From: VRUE01 sp963714155
GTDB taxonomy: Bacteria; Actinomycetota; Thermoleophilia; Solirubrobacterales; 70-9
NCBI GenBank assembly: GCA_963714155.1
Contig: OY970236.1
Location: 1,302,001 to 1,366,000 of the forward strand
DNA: 64,000 nucleotides
Direction of reading: 5' to 3'
A program made the translations under genes and the position numbers. Positions 1-7,616 of the stretch are shown piece after piece; position 1 is the stretch's first letter; each line of letters begins with the position of its first letter. Below the pieces are notes generated by a model. It made no database searches. It was given only the letters and a program-made list of their open reading frames with translations, and had not been told where the DNA came from.

Positions 1-1
1 G

Positions 2-136
2 ATCGTGATCTCGACCCACCCACCCGATCGCTCCCGCTGGCTCGAGCACGGCGTCGTCGACAAGGCTCGCGAGCGGATCGACCTGCCGATCACCCACGTC
101 GTTGTCGACCTCGTCAGCGATCGCGCGATGCTGTGA
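2..136 (+). CDS. Usp-like protein, C-terminal fragment
   Basis: An open frame enters from the left edge and ends at TGA 134-136, giving the last 44 residues of a protein. It reads IVISTHPPDRSRWLEHGV and then an arginine-rich helix followed by LPITHVVVDL. This looks like the end of the universal-stress-like domain common in actinobacteria, where a STxP-type turn is followed by a helix and a final strand. The start lies outside the window, so nothing can be said about its promoter or full domain layout. Related Usp-like proteins occur later in the window, at 32998 and 54976. Confidence 0.6.
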   Translation: MVISTHPPDRSRWLEHGVVDKARERIDLPITHVVVDLVSDRAML

Positions 137-191
137 TCGACTCGTAGCGGTCACGGCACATTTAGCGCACCGCCCGAAACGTTCTGTCTTC

Positions 192-197
192 TAGCCT
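192..197 (+). promoter_or_regulatory. -10 box of a probable leaderless promoter
   Basis: TAGCCT lies exactly 6 nt before the ATG at 204 and no ribosome-binding site is visible. A TANNNT box at this distance places transcription start at or next to the A of the ATG, as is known for actinobacterial leaderless transcripts. The same arrangement recurs before 20693, 26694, 31953, 42999 and 49475. Confidence 0.55.
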
Positions 198-203
198 GTC
201 AGA

Positions 204-590
204 ATGGAGATGATGACCTCGGACTGGACCGACGAGCGAATGGATGACCTCAAGCACCAGGTCGATGAGCTGGGCTGGCGGATGGACGACGGGTTCGCGG
301 GGCTCCGTACCGAGCTCCGCGAGCATCGCAGGGAAATGGATGCACGGTTTGCGAAATTCGAAGAGAGGCTGGATCAGCGGTTCGAGAAGATCGATGCGCG
401 GTTTGAGAAAGTGGACGCCCGGTTTGAAAAAGTGGACGCCCGATTTGAGAAGGTCGACGAGAGCATCCTCCGCACGCAGGAAATGGTCATCGGCCTGCAC
501 GGCAACCTCACCAGGGTCTCGATCGCCTTCGTCGCTGCGCTGATGAGCCTGGTCGCGGCGCAGGCCGGCTTGATCCTGACCCAGATCTGA
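204..590 (+). CDS. Coiled-coil protein with C-terminal membrane helix
   Basis: This 128-residue protein is almost entirely a predicted coiled coil (about residues 10-95). It has heptads of the form ARFEKVD repeated in tandem at about residues 58-85. A hydrophobic segment follows at about 101-126 (VSIAFVAALMSLVAAQAGLIL), which would anchor the C terminus in the membrane. It resembles small tail-anchored coiled-coil proteins in which heptad number varies between strains. The function is unknown; a structural or tethering role is only a guess. A TAGCCT box 6 nt upstream suggests leaderless expression. It is convergent with ctaA, whose stop lies 2 nt away. Confidence 0.7.
   Translation: MEMMTSDWTDERMDDLKHQVDELGWRMDDGFAGLRTELREHRREMDARFAKFEERLDQRFEKIDARFEKVDARFEKVDARFEKVDESILRTQEMVIGLHGNLTRVSIAFVAALMSLVAAQAGLILTQI
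375..458 (+). repeat. Four tandem 21-bp repeats inside the coiled-coil gene
   Basis: Units at 375-395, 396-416, 417-437 and 438-458 each encode one seven-residue heptad. Units 2 and 3 are nearly identical (GCGCGGTTTGAGAAAGTGG against GCCCGGTTTGAAAAAGTGG). Because each unit is 21 bp, slippage would change heptad number without shifting the frame, so coiled-coil length could vary between strains. Confidence 0.8.
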
Positions 591-591
591 G

Positions 592-1557
<966 letters not shown>

Positions 1558-1613
1558 GAGAGGAGCCGCAGCGGATGATGCCAGTCGGCCAACCCGGGGC
1601 CGCGCTTGGGGGC

Positions 1614-2354
1614 TCAGCCGCCGGAGGGGTGAGCTGGCGCGCTCCCAGGGGGCGGCGCGGAGCCTTTGCCCTTGCCGCCGCCGGTGCCCGATTCGAGCAG
1701 GTACTTGACCAGGTCTTCGAGTTCTTTCGGCGAGAGCGTCTGACCGAAGTTGGCGGGCATTACGTTGGGCGGGTAGCCTTTGGCGATCACCTTGTTGGGG
1801 TCGACGATCGACTCTTCGACCATCGCGTCGCTCTGGCCGGGCAGGACTTCATCCAAGTCCGGGCCGGTGACGCCGCCGGATTTGGCAGCGGCGAAGGTGT
1901 GGCAACCACCGCAGCCGTTGTTGGCGAAGACCTGGGCGCCGGGACCGCCGGGGACCTTTGGTGGGGCGGCGCCGGGGACGCCGGCGTAGAGGCCGACGTA
2001 GGCGGCGACGTCCTCGAGGTCCTGCCCGCCGACGATGTCAGCCGGCATCGAGACCGCCGGGTCGTCGTTGCTTGGCCGCGGGAACTCGACCTGGGCCTTG
2101 ACCACCCCTTCGACCGTGTCGCCGCTCTCGCCGGCGGCGCGGGCCGCCGCGAAGGCGTCGTCGAGGTCGGGGCCGATCTGCGCTGAGGTTCCCGCCTGGG
2201 CCATCGCGTGACAGACACCGCACTTCTGCACGAAGAGGATGCGGCCGCGCTCGGGGTCGGCGCTGGTGGTTCCGCAGCCGGAGGCGGGCAGCGCAACCGC
2301 CGCCAAGGCGGCGAGGACGAGCAGCGGGCGGATGGGGTTGGCGAGCTTGGACAT
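1614..2354 (-). CDS. Di-heme cytochrome c lipoprotein
   Basis: This 246-residue protein begins with a lipoprotein signal (LPASGC, lipid-modified Cys at residue 27). It then has two cytochrome c domains. The first has CGVCH at 45-49 with a likely methionine ligand in SMPAD. The second has CGGCH near residue 150 with its methionine in NVMPAN. Both hemes would therefore be His/Met and suited to electron transfer outside the membrane. The C terminus is a proline- and glycine-rich tail. It sits between ctaA and the CtaB/CtaD/CtaC-like block. It could carry electrons to an oxidase, but the adjacent oxidase-like subunits lack metal ligands, so its partner may be encoded elsewhere. Confidence 0.85.
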   Translation of the reverse strand: MSKLANPIRPLLVLAALAAVALPASGCGTTSADPERGRILFVQKCGVCHAMAQAGTSAQIGPDLDDAFAAARAAGESGDTVEGVVKAQVEFPRPSNDDPAVSMPADIVGGQDLEDVAAYVGLYAGVPGAAPPKVPGGPGAQVFANNGCGGCHTFAAAKSGGVTGPDLDEVLPGQSDAMVEESIVDPNKVIAKGYPPNVMPANFGQTLSPKELEDLVKYLLESGTGGGKGKGSAPPPGSAPAHPSGG

Positions 2355-2477
2355 ACGGCGCGAGGCGGGCCGGAGTCTATATGCCCGGCCCGGCTGAAAG
2401 CAGGCTTATCCCTGCCTGGGGTCGGGTAGGCTTGAGGCGATCCTCACTAACTCACGAGAGCGGAGGTATGGCGGCAG

Positions 2478-2879
2478 ATGCAGGTACGGGATGGGATGTC
2501 GGAAGTGGTTCTGACGGTCGGTCCGACTCACACGTTGCGCGAGGCGGCGTCGATGATGGCCGAGAAGCAAATCGGCGCTGCTCTGGTCAGCGATGACGAG
2601 ACTCCGGTGCCCCGCATCCTCACCGAGCGCGACATCTTGCTCTCGCTCGGCGCCGGTGAGGATCCCGACGCAGAGCGGGTCGGCGACCACATGAGCGACA
2701 GCGTCATCGCCGCCTCGCCGGACTGGAGCCTCGAGCGCGCCGCCTCGGAGATGTCAAGCCGCGGCATCCGCCATCTCGTCGTCTACGACGGCCCGGAGTT
2801 GGCAGGCGTGCTCTCGATGCGCGACATCGTTCGCGTCTGGACCTCCGAGGGCGCTACCTCGGGCATGACGCCCGACTAA
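2478..2879 (+). CDS. Two-CBS-domain protein
   Basis: This 133-residue protein consists of two CBS motifs in tandem (about residues 5-60 and 70-125), forming one Bateman module. Typical elements are TLREAASMMAEKQIGAALV, then ERDILLSL, and in the second copy SSRGIRHLVVYD with SMRDIVRVW. Such stand-alone modules usually bind adenine nucleotides and sense energy state. No output domain is present. A GGAGGT sequence at 2462-2467 is well placed for the ATG at 2478, which fixes the start. It is inserted in the opposite direction within the respiratory block, convergent with the 97-residue membrane protein. Confidence 0.85.
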   Translation: MQVRDGMSEVVLTVGPTHTLREAASMMAEKQIGAALVSDDETPVPRILTERDILLSLGAGEDPDAERVGDHMSDSVIAASPDWSLERAASEMSSRGIRHLVVYDGPELAGVLSMRDIVRVWTSEGATSGMTPD

Positions 2880-2885
2880 GCGGCG

Positions 2886-3179
2886 CTAGGAGCGCGGCGG
2901 CGAGATGGTTTCTACCGGCAGTACGGCGCCGCGCACGTGCTGCTTGCGCGGCAGGCGGTAGTAGCTGCGGATCGCGTCGCGGACCATGGTGCGGAAGGCG
3001 AAGAGGGCGATGACGGCGCCGATGATCGAGTAGATCCAGCCGCGCACCATGAAGCCCTCGGCGAAGATGCCGCAGACGGTGAGTGCGAGGGCGAAGGCGA
3101 AGACCGCCGGTGCCCAGGAGGAACTCGGCTGGTAGACGACCTCACCGGGCTCGGGGATGTGGCGACGCTCAGGGCTCAC
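2886..3179 (-). CDS. Small two-helix membrane protein in the oxidase-like cluster
   Basis: The 97-residue protein starts at GTG 3179. Two hydrophobic segments (about residues 22-44 and 48-64) are followed by a basic stretch, TMVRDAIRSYYRLPRKQH, which predicts a cytoplasmic tail. It could be a small accessory subunit analogous to the actinobacterial oxidase subunit IV, but it is shorter and I cannot see a clear family motif. Its start overlaps the stop of the 28-residue ORF upstream (GTGA), so the two are probably translationally coupled and made in equal amounts. It is the last gene of the run ctaC-like, ctaD-like, ctaB, micro-ORF, this gene. Confidence 0.65.
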   Translation of the reverse strand: MSPERRHIPEPGEVVYQPSSSWAPAVFAFALALTVCGIFAEGFMVRGWIYSIIGAVIALFAFRTMVRDAIRSYYRLPRKQHVRGAVLPVETISPPRS

Positions 3180-3262
3180 GAGGCGATGTAGAGCATCGCT
3201 GCCACGAAGCAGAGGGCGAAGACTGCGGTGGCGATGCCACCGGCCACCAAGCCGGCGCTCAT
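3176..3262 (-). CDS. 28-residue membrane micro-protein
   Basis: This ORF reads MSAGLVAGGIATAVFALC followed by FVAAMLYIAS and stop. It is essentially one transmembrane helix. Its TGA overlaps the GTG of the next gene in the sequence GTGA, a typical coupling arrangement, and it begins 40 nt after ctaB. Single-helix proteins of this size are known as accessory subunits of respiratory complexes (for example CcoQ- or CydX-like), which is the analogy here; no homology is claimed. The Shine-Dalgarno is weak (AAGAGCG). Coupling, location and composition make it likely to be real. Confidence 0.6.
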   Translation of the reverse strand: MSAGLVAGGIATAVFALCFVAAMLYIAS

Positions 3263-3302
3263 GTTCGCTCTTGCGGTCTCGCGATCCACAGCGGGATTTT
3301 TA

Positions 3303-4199
3303 CTAGAAGACCCGGTCGAGCGGCATCGCGATGAAGAGCAATGCGAGGTAGGCGAGCGAGTAGAGGTAGGTGCGCAGGGCCCAGCGGCGGTCGGCGCTGC
3401 GCAGCAGGCGCACGGCGCAGTAGATGAAGCCCGCCCCGAGCGCCATCGAGGCGACGAGGTACTCGATGCCGAAGCCGCCGGCGCAGAAGGGCAGCTGCGT
3501 GACCGCGTAGAGCAGCACGGTGTAGAGCAGGATCTGGCGGCGGGTCTCGGCCTCGCCGCGCACGACCGGCAGCATCGGCACGCCGACCTTGGCGTACTCG
3601 TCCTTCATCAGCAGCGAGAGAGCCCAGAAGTGGGGTGGGGTCCAGAAGAAGACGATCGCGAAGAGGTAGAAGGCGGTGCCGCTGAGGCCGCCGGTCACGG
3701 CCGCCCAGGCGACGAGGGGAGGCACGGCGCCGGCGGCGCCGCCGATCACGATGTTCTGCGGCGTCGAGCGCTTGAGCCAGAGCGTGTAGACGAAGACGTA
3801 GCCGAAGAGGCCGGAGATCGAGAGCGCTGCCGCCAGCGGGTTGACGGTGAGCGAGAGCAGCAGGAAGGAGGCGCAGCCGAGCAGCGTGCCGAAGGCGATC
3901 GCGGCCTGCGGTGAGATCCGTCCGCTGGCCACCGGACGGTCGGCGGTACGGGCCATGAGCCGGTCGATGTCGCGATCGATCGCGTGGTTGATCGCGCCGG
4001 CACCTCCGGCGGAGAGCGCGCCGCCGAGGCAAGTAAGCAAGACCAGCCCGATCGAGGGGTCCCCGGCCACGTACATCGTCGTCACCGTGGTCAGGAGCAG
4101 CAGCGACTGCACCTTGGGCTTGGTCAGGGTCAGGTAGTCGCGCAGAACGCCGAAAGCAGCGGGGCGTTGCGCGACGACAGCCGATTCGGCGCCGCTCAC
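3303..4199 (-). CDS. ctaB: Protoheme IX farnesyltransferase (heme O synthase)
   Basis: CtaB adds a farnesyl group to protoheme to make heme O, the substrate of CtaA. The protein is a UbiA-type membrane prenyltransferase. The aspartate-rich motif NHAIDRDIDRLM binds the prenyl diphosphate, and the second conserved region reads MKDEYAKVGVPMLP. About eight hydrophobic helices follow. The frame is open further upstream, but I chose GTG 4197-4199, which lies 5 nt after the ctaD-like stop and gives 298 residues, the normal family length. All expected motifs are present, so heme A synthesis looks functional in contrast to the neighbouring CtaD-like protein. Confidence 0.92.
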   Translation of the reverse strand: MSGAESAVVAQRPAAFGVLRDYLTLTKPKVQSLLLLTTVTTMYVAGDPSIGLVLLTCLGGALSAGGAGAINHAIDRDIDRLMARTADRPVASGRISPQAAIAFGTLLGCASFLLLSLTVNPLAAALSISGLFGYVFVYTLWLKRSTPQNIVIGGAAGAVPPLVAWAAVTGGLSGTAFYLFAIVFFWTPPHFWALSLLMKDEYAKVGVPMLPVVRGEAETRRQILLYTVLLYAVTQLPFCAGGFGIEYLVASMALGAGFIYCAVRLLRSADRRWALRTYLYSLAYLALLFIAMPLDRVF

Positions 4200-4204
4200 G
4201 GTGC

Positions 4205-5875
4205 TCAGGCTACTGGTTGAGACTCGCGTGCCGGCTGCTCGGTGCGGCGACTCTGGTGGGCGATCGCCTCGCGGATGTCGCGCATCGGCCGATCGCTGCG
4301 CACGTCGGGCAGCAGGTCGAAGTTGTGCGGCTCCGGCGGCGAGAGGGCGAACCACTCGAGCGAGTTGCCGCCCCAGTGGTCGTGGCCGGCACGGCCGCCG
4401 TTGCTGCGACTGGCGATCGCGTTGGCCAGCGTCAGGACGATGCCGATCGCGAGCACGAAGGCGCCGATCGAGGCGATCAGATTGTCGGTGCTGACGCCGG
4501 TGCCGTCGAAGAACTTGTAGGCGTCGACGACCTGGCCATGCTCACCACCGGCGAGGAAGAGCGGCACGAAGGTGAGCAGAGTGCCGGCCACCAAGGTCCA
4601 GAAGGAGGCGCGGGCGAGGGTCTCTCCCATCGTCCGGCCGGTCAGCTTCGGGAACCAGTAGTGGAGGGCGGCGAAGCCGCCGAAGACGCTGCCGCCGATC
4701 AGGGCGAAGTGGGTCGAGGCGGTGGCGTCAGTCGTGTTGTGCAGGCGCCAGGCGACGGCCACCATCGAGTGCACCATCTCGCAGGCGACGCCGATCGAGA
4801 TCATTGAGATCGCGCCGAGGGCGAAGAGCAGCGGCGCCCGCATCCGCAGCGTGCCGCCGATCATCGTCGCGATCAGGTTGAAGAGGATCAGGCCGAAGGG
4901 CACGATCAGCGCCAGCGAGAGGATCATCGCGAAGTACATCCAGCCGATCCCGATCGGCGCGGTCATCATGTTCTGCATCCAGGCGAGGGTGCCGATCACG
5001 GCGATTGCCAGCAGCGAGCCGGTCACCGCGTTGCGGTTGAAGAGCGGCTTACGGGCGAAGACGGGGACGATCTCGGCGATCGCCGCCAGCGCCGTGATCA
5101 GGATCAGCATGTAGGCGCCGGTGTAGAAGATCCAGCTCATGTGGGCCCAGAGCAGCGGCGCGCCGCCGTCGGCGAAGAAGATGCCGTCGAAGTTGCGATC
5201 GATCAGCAGCATCGTGATCGCCGCCAGCATCACCGGGCCGATCACCAATAGCAGCCAGGAGCCGACGGCTGCGGCCCAGGCAAACACCGGCACTCGCCGC
5301 CAGGCCATGCCGGGCGCGCGCATGCGGCGCAGGGTCGTGACCAGGTTGATCGCGATCAGGACGAAGCCCAGGGTCGCCAGCCCGCTGGCCGCGGCCCAGG
5401 CGTCGACGCCGTTGTTGGCGAGGAAGGCCAGCTCGGAGAGCGGCGCCAGCGGGTTGACGCCGGCCTCTGAGGGCGTGAAGAGGAAGCCCGCGTAGAGCAC
5501 GGTGGCGCCGGCCAGATAGAGCCAGAGGCCGACCTGGCCGAGGCGCGGCAGGGCGGTGCCGCGGGCGCCGACCTGCAGGGGGGCGACGTAGTAGAAGAGG
5601 CCGAGGGCCAGGGGCACGGCGAAGAGGAAGATCGCGGTGGCGCCGTAGAGCGAGAGCATGCGGTTGAAGGTCACCGGCGTCAGCAGGGTGTTCTCCGGCA
5701 CCGCCAGCTGCAGCCGCATCAGCAGGAACTCGACCAGGGCGATGAAGAGGAAGCCGAGGGCGGTGCAGATCATCACCCGGCCGACGTCCTTGTGATCGGC
5801 GCTGGTGACGATCTCGATCCAGCGGGGGCGGCGGCGGGAAAAGCCGTCGGCGACGACCTCGGGACGGGCGCTCAT
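4205..5875 (-). CDS. ctaD: Cytochrome c oxidase subunit I homologue lacking its metal ligands
   Basis: The 556-residue protein aligns along its whole length with actinobacterial CtaD. Landmarks include ADHKDVG (26-32), APLQVGAR (98-105), RAPGM (186-190), PVFARKPLF (271-279), WFPKLTGR and NSLEW near the end. It has the usual set of about twelve helices. The cofactor ligands are gone. The low-spin heme His of the MHG motif is Tyr77 (SLYGA). The HPEVY motif with CuB His and cross-linked Tyr is FYTGAYM (250-256). The CuB His-His pair is Gln301-Asn302 (WMQNMM). Only one His (389, THFAL) remains where HFHYVL is expected. It therefore cannot be a normal oxygen reductase. Its start overlaps the ctaC-like stop by 4 nt (ATGA). 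No subunit III gene is present. Confidence 0.85.
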   Translation of the reverse strand: MSARPEVVADGFSRRRPRWIEIVTSADHKDVGRVMICTALGFLFIALVEFLLMRLQLAVPENTLLTPVTFNRMLSLYGATAIFLFAVPLALGLFYYVAPLQVGARGTALPRLGQVGLWLYLAGATVLYAGFLFTPSEAGVNPLAPLSELAFLANNGVDAWAAASGLATLGFVLIAINLVTTLRRMRAPGMAWRRVPVFAWAAAVGSWLLLVIGPVMLAAITMLLIDRNFDGIFFADGGAPLLWAHMSWIFYTGAYMLILITALAAIAEIVPVFARKPLFNRNAVTGSLLAIAVIGTLAWMQNMMTAPIGIGWMYFAMILSLALIVPFGLILFNLIATMIGGTLRMRAPLLFALGAISMISIGVACEMVHSMVAVAWRLHNTTDATASTHFALIGGSVFGGFAALHYWFPKLTGRTMGETLARASFWTLVAGTLLTFVPLFLAGGEHGQVVDAYKFFDGTGVSTDNLIASIGAFVLAIGIVLTLANAIASRSNGGRAGHDHWGGNSLEWFALSPPEPHNFDLLPDVRSDRPMRDIREAIAHQSRRTEQPARESQPVA

Positions 5876-6570
5876 GGCACTTCTCCCTCTTCGATCAGGC
5901 CCACGACGCGGTCCTGGGCAGCCTGGATATCGGCCTTCTGCTTCTTGACGAAGTCTTCGTAAGCCTGCGCTGAGACGACGTCAACCTCGGTCCGCATCGC
6001 CGCGTAGGCCTGGCCCGAGAAGGTGGCCGACTGACCCTCGAAGGTCCCCTCCTCGTCGGCGCGGAAGACGACGTGGTTGGTCTTGCCGGGCACCGCATCG
6101 CGCTTGGCGGCGAGCTCCGGCACGTCCCAGGTGTGGATCACGTCGGTCGAGACGAGGTCGAGTTCGACCGTGGTGTCAACCGGGACCACCAGCTTGTAAT
6201 AGGAGAAGGCCGAGTTGGGGTAGTCGTAGCGCCACAGCCACTGCTGGCCGGTCGCTTCGATCTTCAGCGGCTTGGACTGGGCCGAGGCGAGGCCGGCGGA
6301 GCCGGTGGTCGGGACCTCGCGCGCCTTGTCGGTGAAGACGAAGCTGACTACGAGGATCAGGACGGCGAAGCCGGTGAGCACGGCGCCGACGCGGAGCTGG
6401 GTGCCGCGGCCGCCGCGGATCTGGCGCGGCTCGGCGCCGCGATCGCTGCGGTAGCGGCGCACGGCGTAGATCAGCGCAACGTTGATCGCGACGATGAAGA
6501 TCGCCGCGGCGACGGTGCCGATCGTGAGCAGGGTGTCGATCTGGTCAGTGCCAGGAGAGTGGGGCGCCAA
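5872..6570 (-). CDS. ctaC: Cytochrome c oxidase subunit II homologue without CuA ligands
   Basis: This 232-residue protein has the CtaC layout. Two N-terminal helices (about 15-37 and 60-80) are followed by a cupredoxin domain with the aromatic motif QQWLWRYDYP (109-118) and STDVIHTWDVPEL (141-153). The CuA loop, normally CxExCGxxHxxM, reads SATFSGQAYAAM (181-192): both Cys are Ser, Glu is Thr and His is Tyr. Only His146 and Met192 remain, so CuA cannot form. Loss of CuA alone would suggest a quinol oxidase, but the linked CtaD-like protein has also lost its ligands. The start is TTG 6570; a TAGAAT box at 6580-6585 (minus strand) lies 9 nt before it. Confidence 0.85.
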   Translation of the reverse strand: MAPHSPGTDQIDTLLTIGTVAAAIFIVAINVALIYAVRRYRSDRGAEPRQIRGGRGTQLRVGAVLTGFAVLILVVSFVFTDKAREVPTTGSAGLASAQSKPLKIEATGQQWLWRYDYPNSAFSYYKLVVPVDTTVELDLVSTDVIHTWDVPELAAKRDAVPGKTNHVVFRADEEGTFEGQSATFSGQAYAAMRTEVDVVSAQAYEDFVKKQKADIQAAQDRVVGLIEEGEVP

Positions 6571-6645
6571 AGCGCGGCCATTCTAATCACGCTGGTCGGC
6601 GCGGCGCGGTGCCCGCGTTCCTGCCGCCGCCTGTCGGCGGCCTCC

Positions 6646-6651
6646 TATACT
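6646..6651 (+). promoter_or_regulatory. -10 box upstream of the PAP2 gene
   Basis: TATACT lies 10 nt before the ATG at 6662, with no Shine-Dalgarno between them. This suggests a leaderless or very short-leader transcript. The divergent ctaC-like promoter (TAGAAT) shares this 91-nt intergenic region. Confidence 0.5.
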
Positions 6652-6661
6652 CGCCGACCTG

Positions 6662-7606
6662 ATGCGACGCCGATCCCGGCCATCTCCGGCGCTTCGCGTG
6701 GCATTGCGCACGGGAGCCACGGCTGTCGTCGCTTCCGCGTTCGCCGTTCCGCTCCTGCGCAAGCGTTTGCGAGTGCCGACTCCGGTGACGGTTACTGCCT
6801 GCGCCGCGGGCCCGCTGGCGATCGCCGTTCTCTACCCGCGCTCGCGCAAGCGCGACGTGGCGCTCTACGCGATGCAGATGTGGGCCTTCATCATGGTTCA
6901 CGAGCTCCCCTACGACGATCCGGAGCGACTGGAGTCGCGGCTGCGCAGTCGTTACCCGATCGTCGCCGACCGGGTCATTGGACTCGGCCGCTTGCCGAAC
7001 GCTCGGCTCCAACGCACCTTGGCGCGGCTGCCACGGGTCGGCACCGTCAACCGTGTCCTCACCTGGACGCACTGGCTCTGGTTCTTCGAGCCCTACCTCG
7101 CCCTGGCCTGGATCCTCTGGCGCCACCCGGAGCAGTTCCCGAGCGTCGCCCGCCAGATGGCCGCCGTCTTCGACATCGGCTGCGTCGTCTACTTCGCGGT
7201 TCCGACCTCGCCGCCCTGGTGGGCCTCCGAGCAGGGGCTGACCGACGAGAAGGTCGAGCGGCTCATGATCGGGGTCGGCGAAGACACCTGGGGCTCGGCC
7301 TGGCCGAAGATGTACAGCGCCCTGGGCGGCAACCCCTGGGCGGCGATGCCTTCGCTGCACTTCGCCACCTCGACGATGGCGGCGATCAAGCTCTCGGAGG
7401 TCGGCCGGGTCGAGGGCGCGGTGGGCTGGACCTACGCGCTGACGCTCGGCTTCGCCCTCGTCTACCTCGGCGAGCACTACGTCACCGACCTGCTCGCCGG
7501 CGCCGGCCTGGTCGCCGCGGTGCGCCGCGGCGAGCCGCTTGCCGAGCCAGCCGTGCTGAAGGTGAATCAGGGGCTGCGCCGCTTGGAGCGCCTCGCCAGC
7601 GGGTAG
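6662..7606 (+). CDS. PAP2-superfamily membrane phosphatase or phosphotransferase
   Basis: The 314-residue membrane protein carries the PAP2 active-site signature. NPWAAMPSLHFATS (near residue 222) supplies the PSxH element, and YLGEHYVTDLLAG (near residue 270) supplies the second His and the Asp. The layout, with a long N-terminal part and several helices before the motifs, is that of the inositol-phosphoryl-transferase or AUR1-like branch used in actinobacterial phospholipid metabolism. The substrate cannot be read from the sequence. It is followed 10 nt later by a YbhN-type membrane protein gene, and the pair may serve envelope lipid synthesis. Confidence 0.8.
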   Translation: MRRRSRPSPALRVALRTGATAVVASAFAVPLLRKRLRVPTPVTVTACAAGPLAIAVLYPRSRKRDVALYAMQMWAFIMVHELPYDDPERLESRLRSRYPIVADRVIGLGRLPNARLQRTLARLPRVGTVNRVLTWTHWLWFFEPYLALAWILWRHPEQFPSVARQMAAVFDIGCVVYFAVPTSPPWWASEQGLTDEKVERLMIGVGEDTWGSAWPKMYSALGGNPWAAMPSLHFATSTMAAIKLSEVGRVEGAVGWTYALTLGFALVYLGEHYVTDLLAGAGLVAAVRRGEPLAEPAVLKVNQGLRRLERLASG

Positions 7607-7616
7607 CTTCCCCAAG

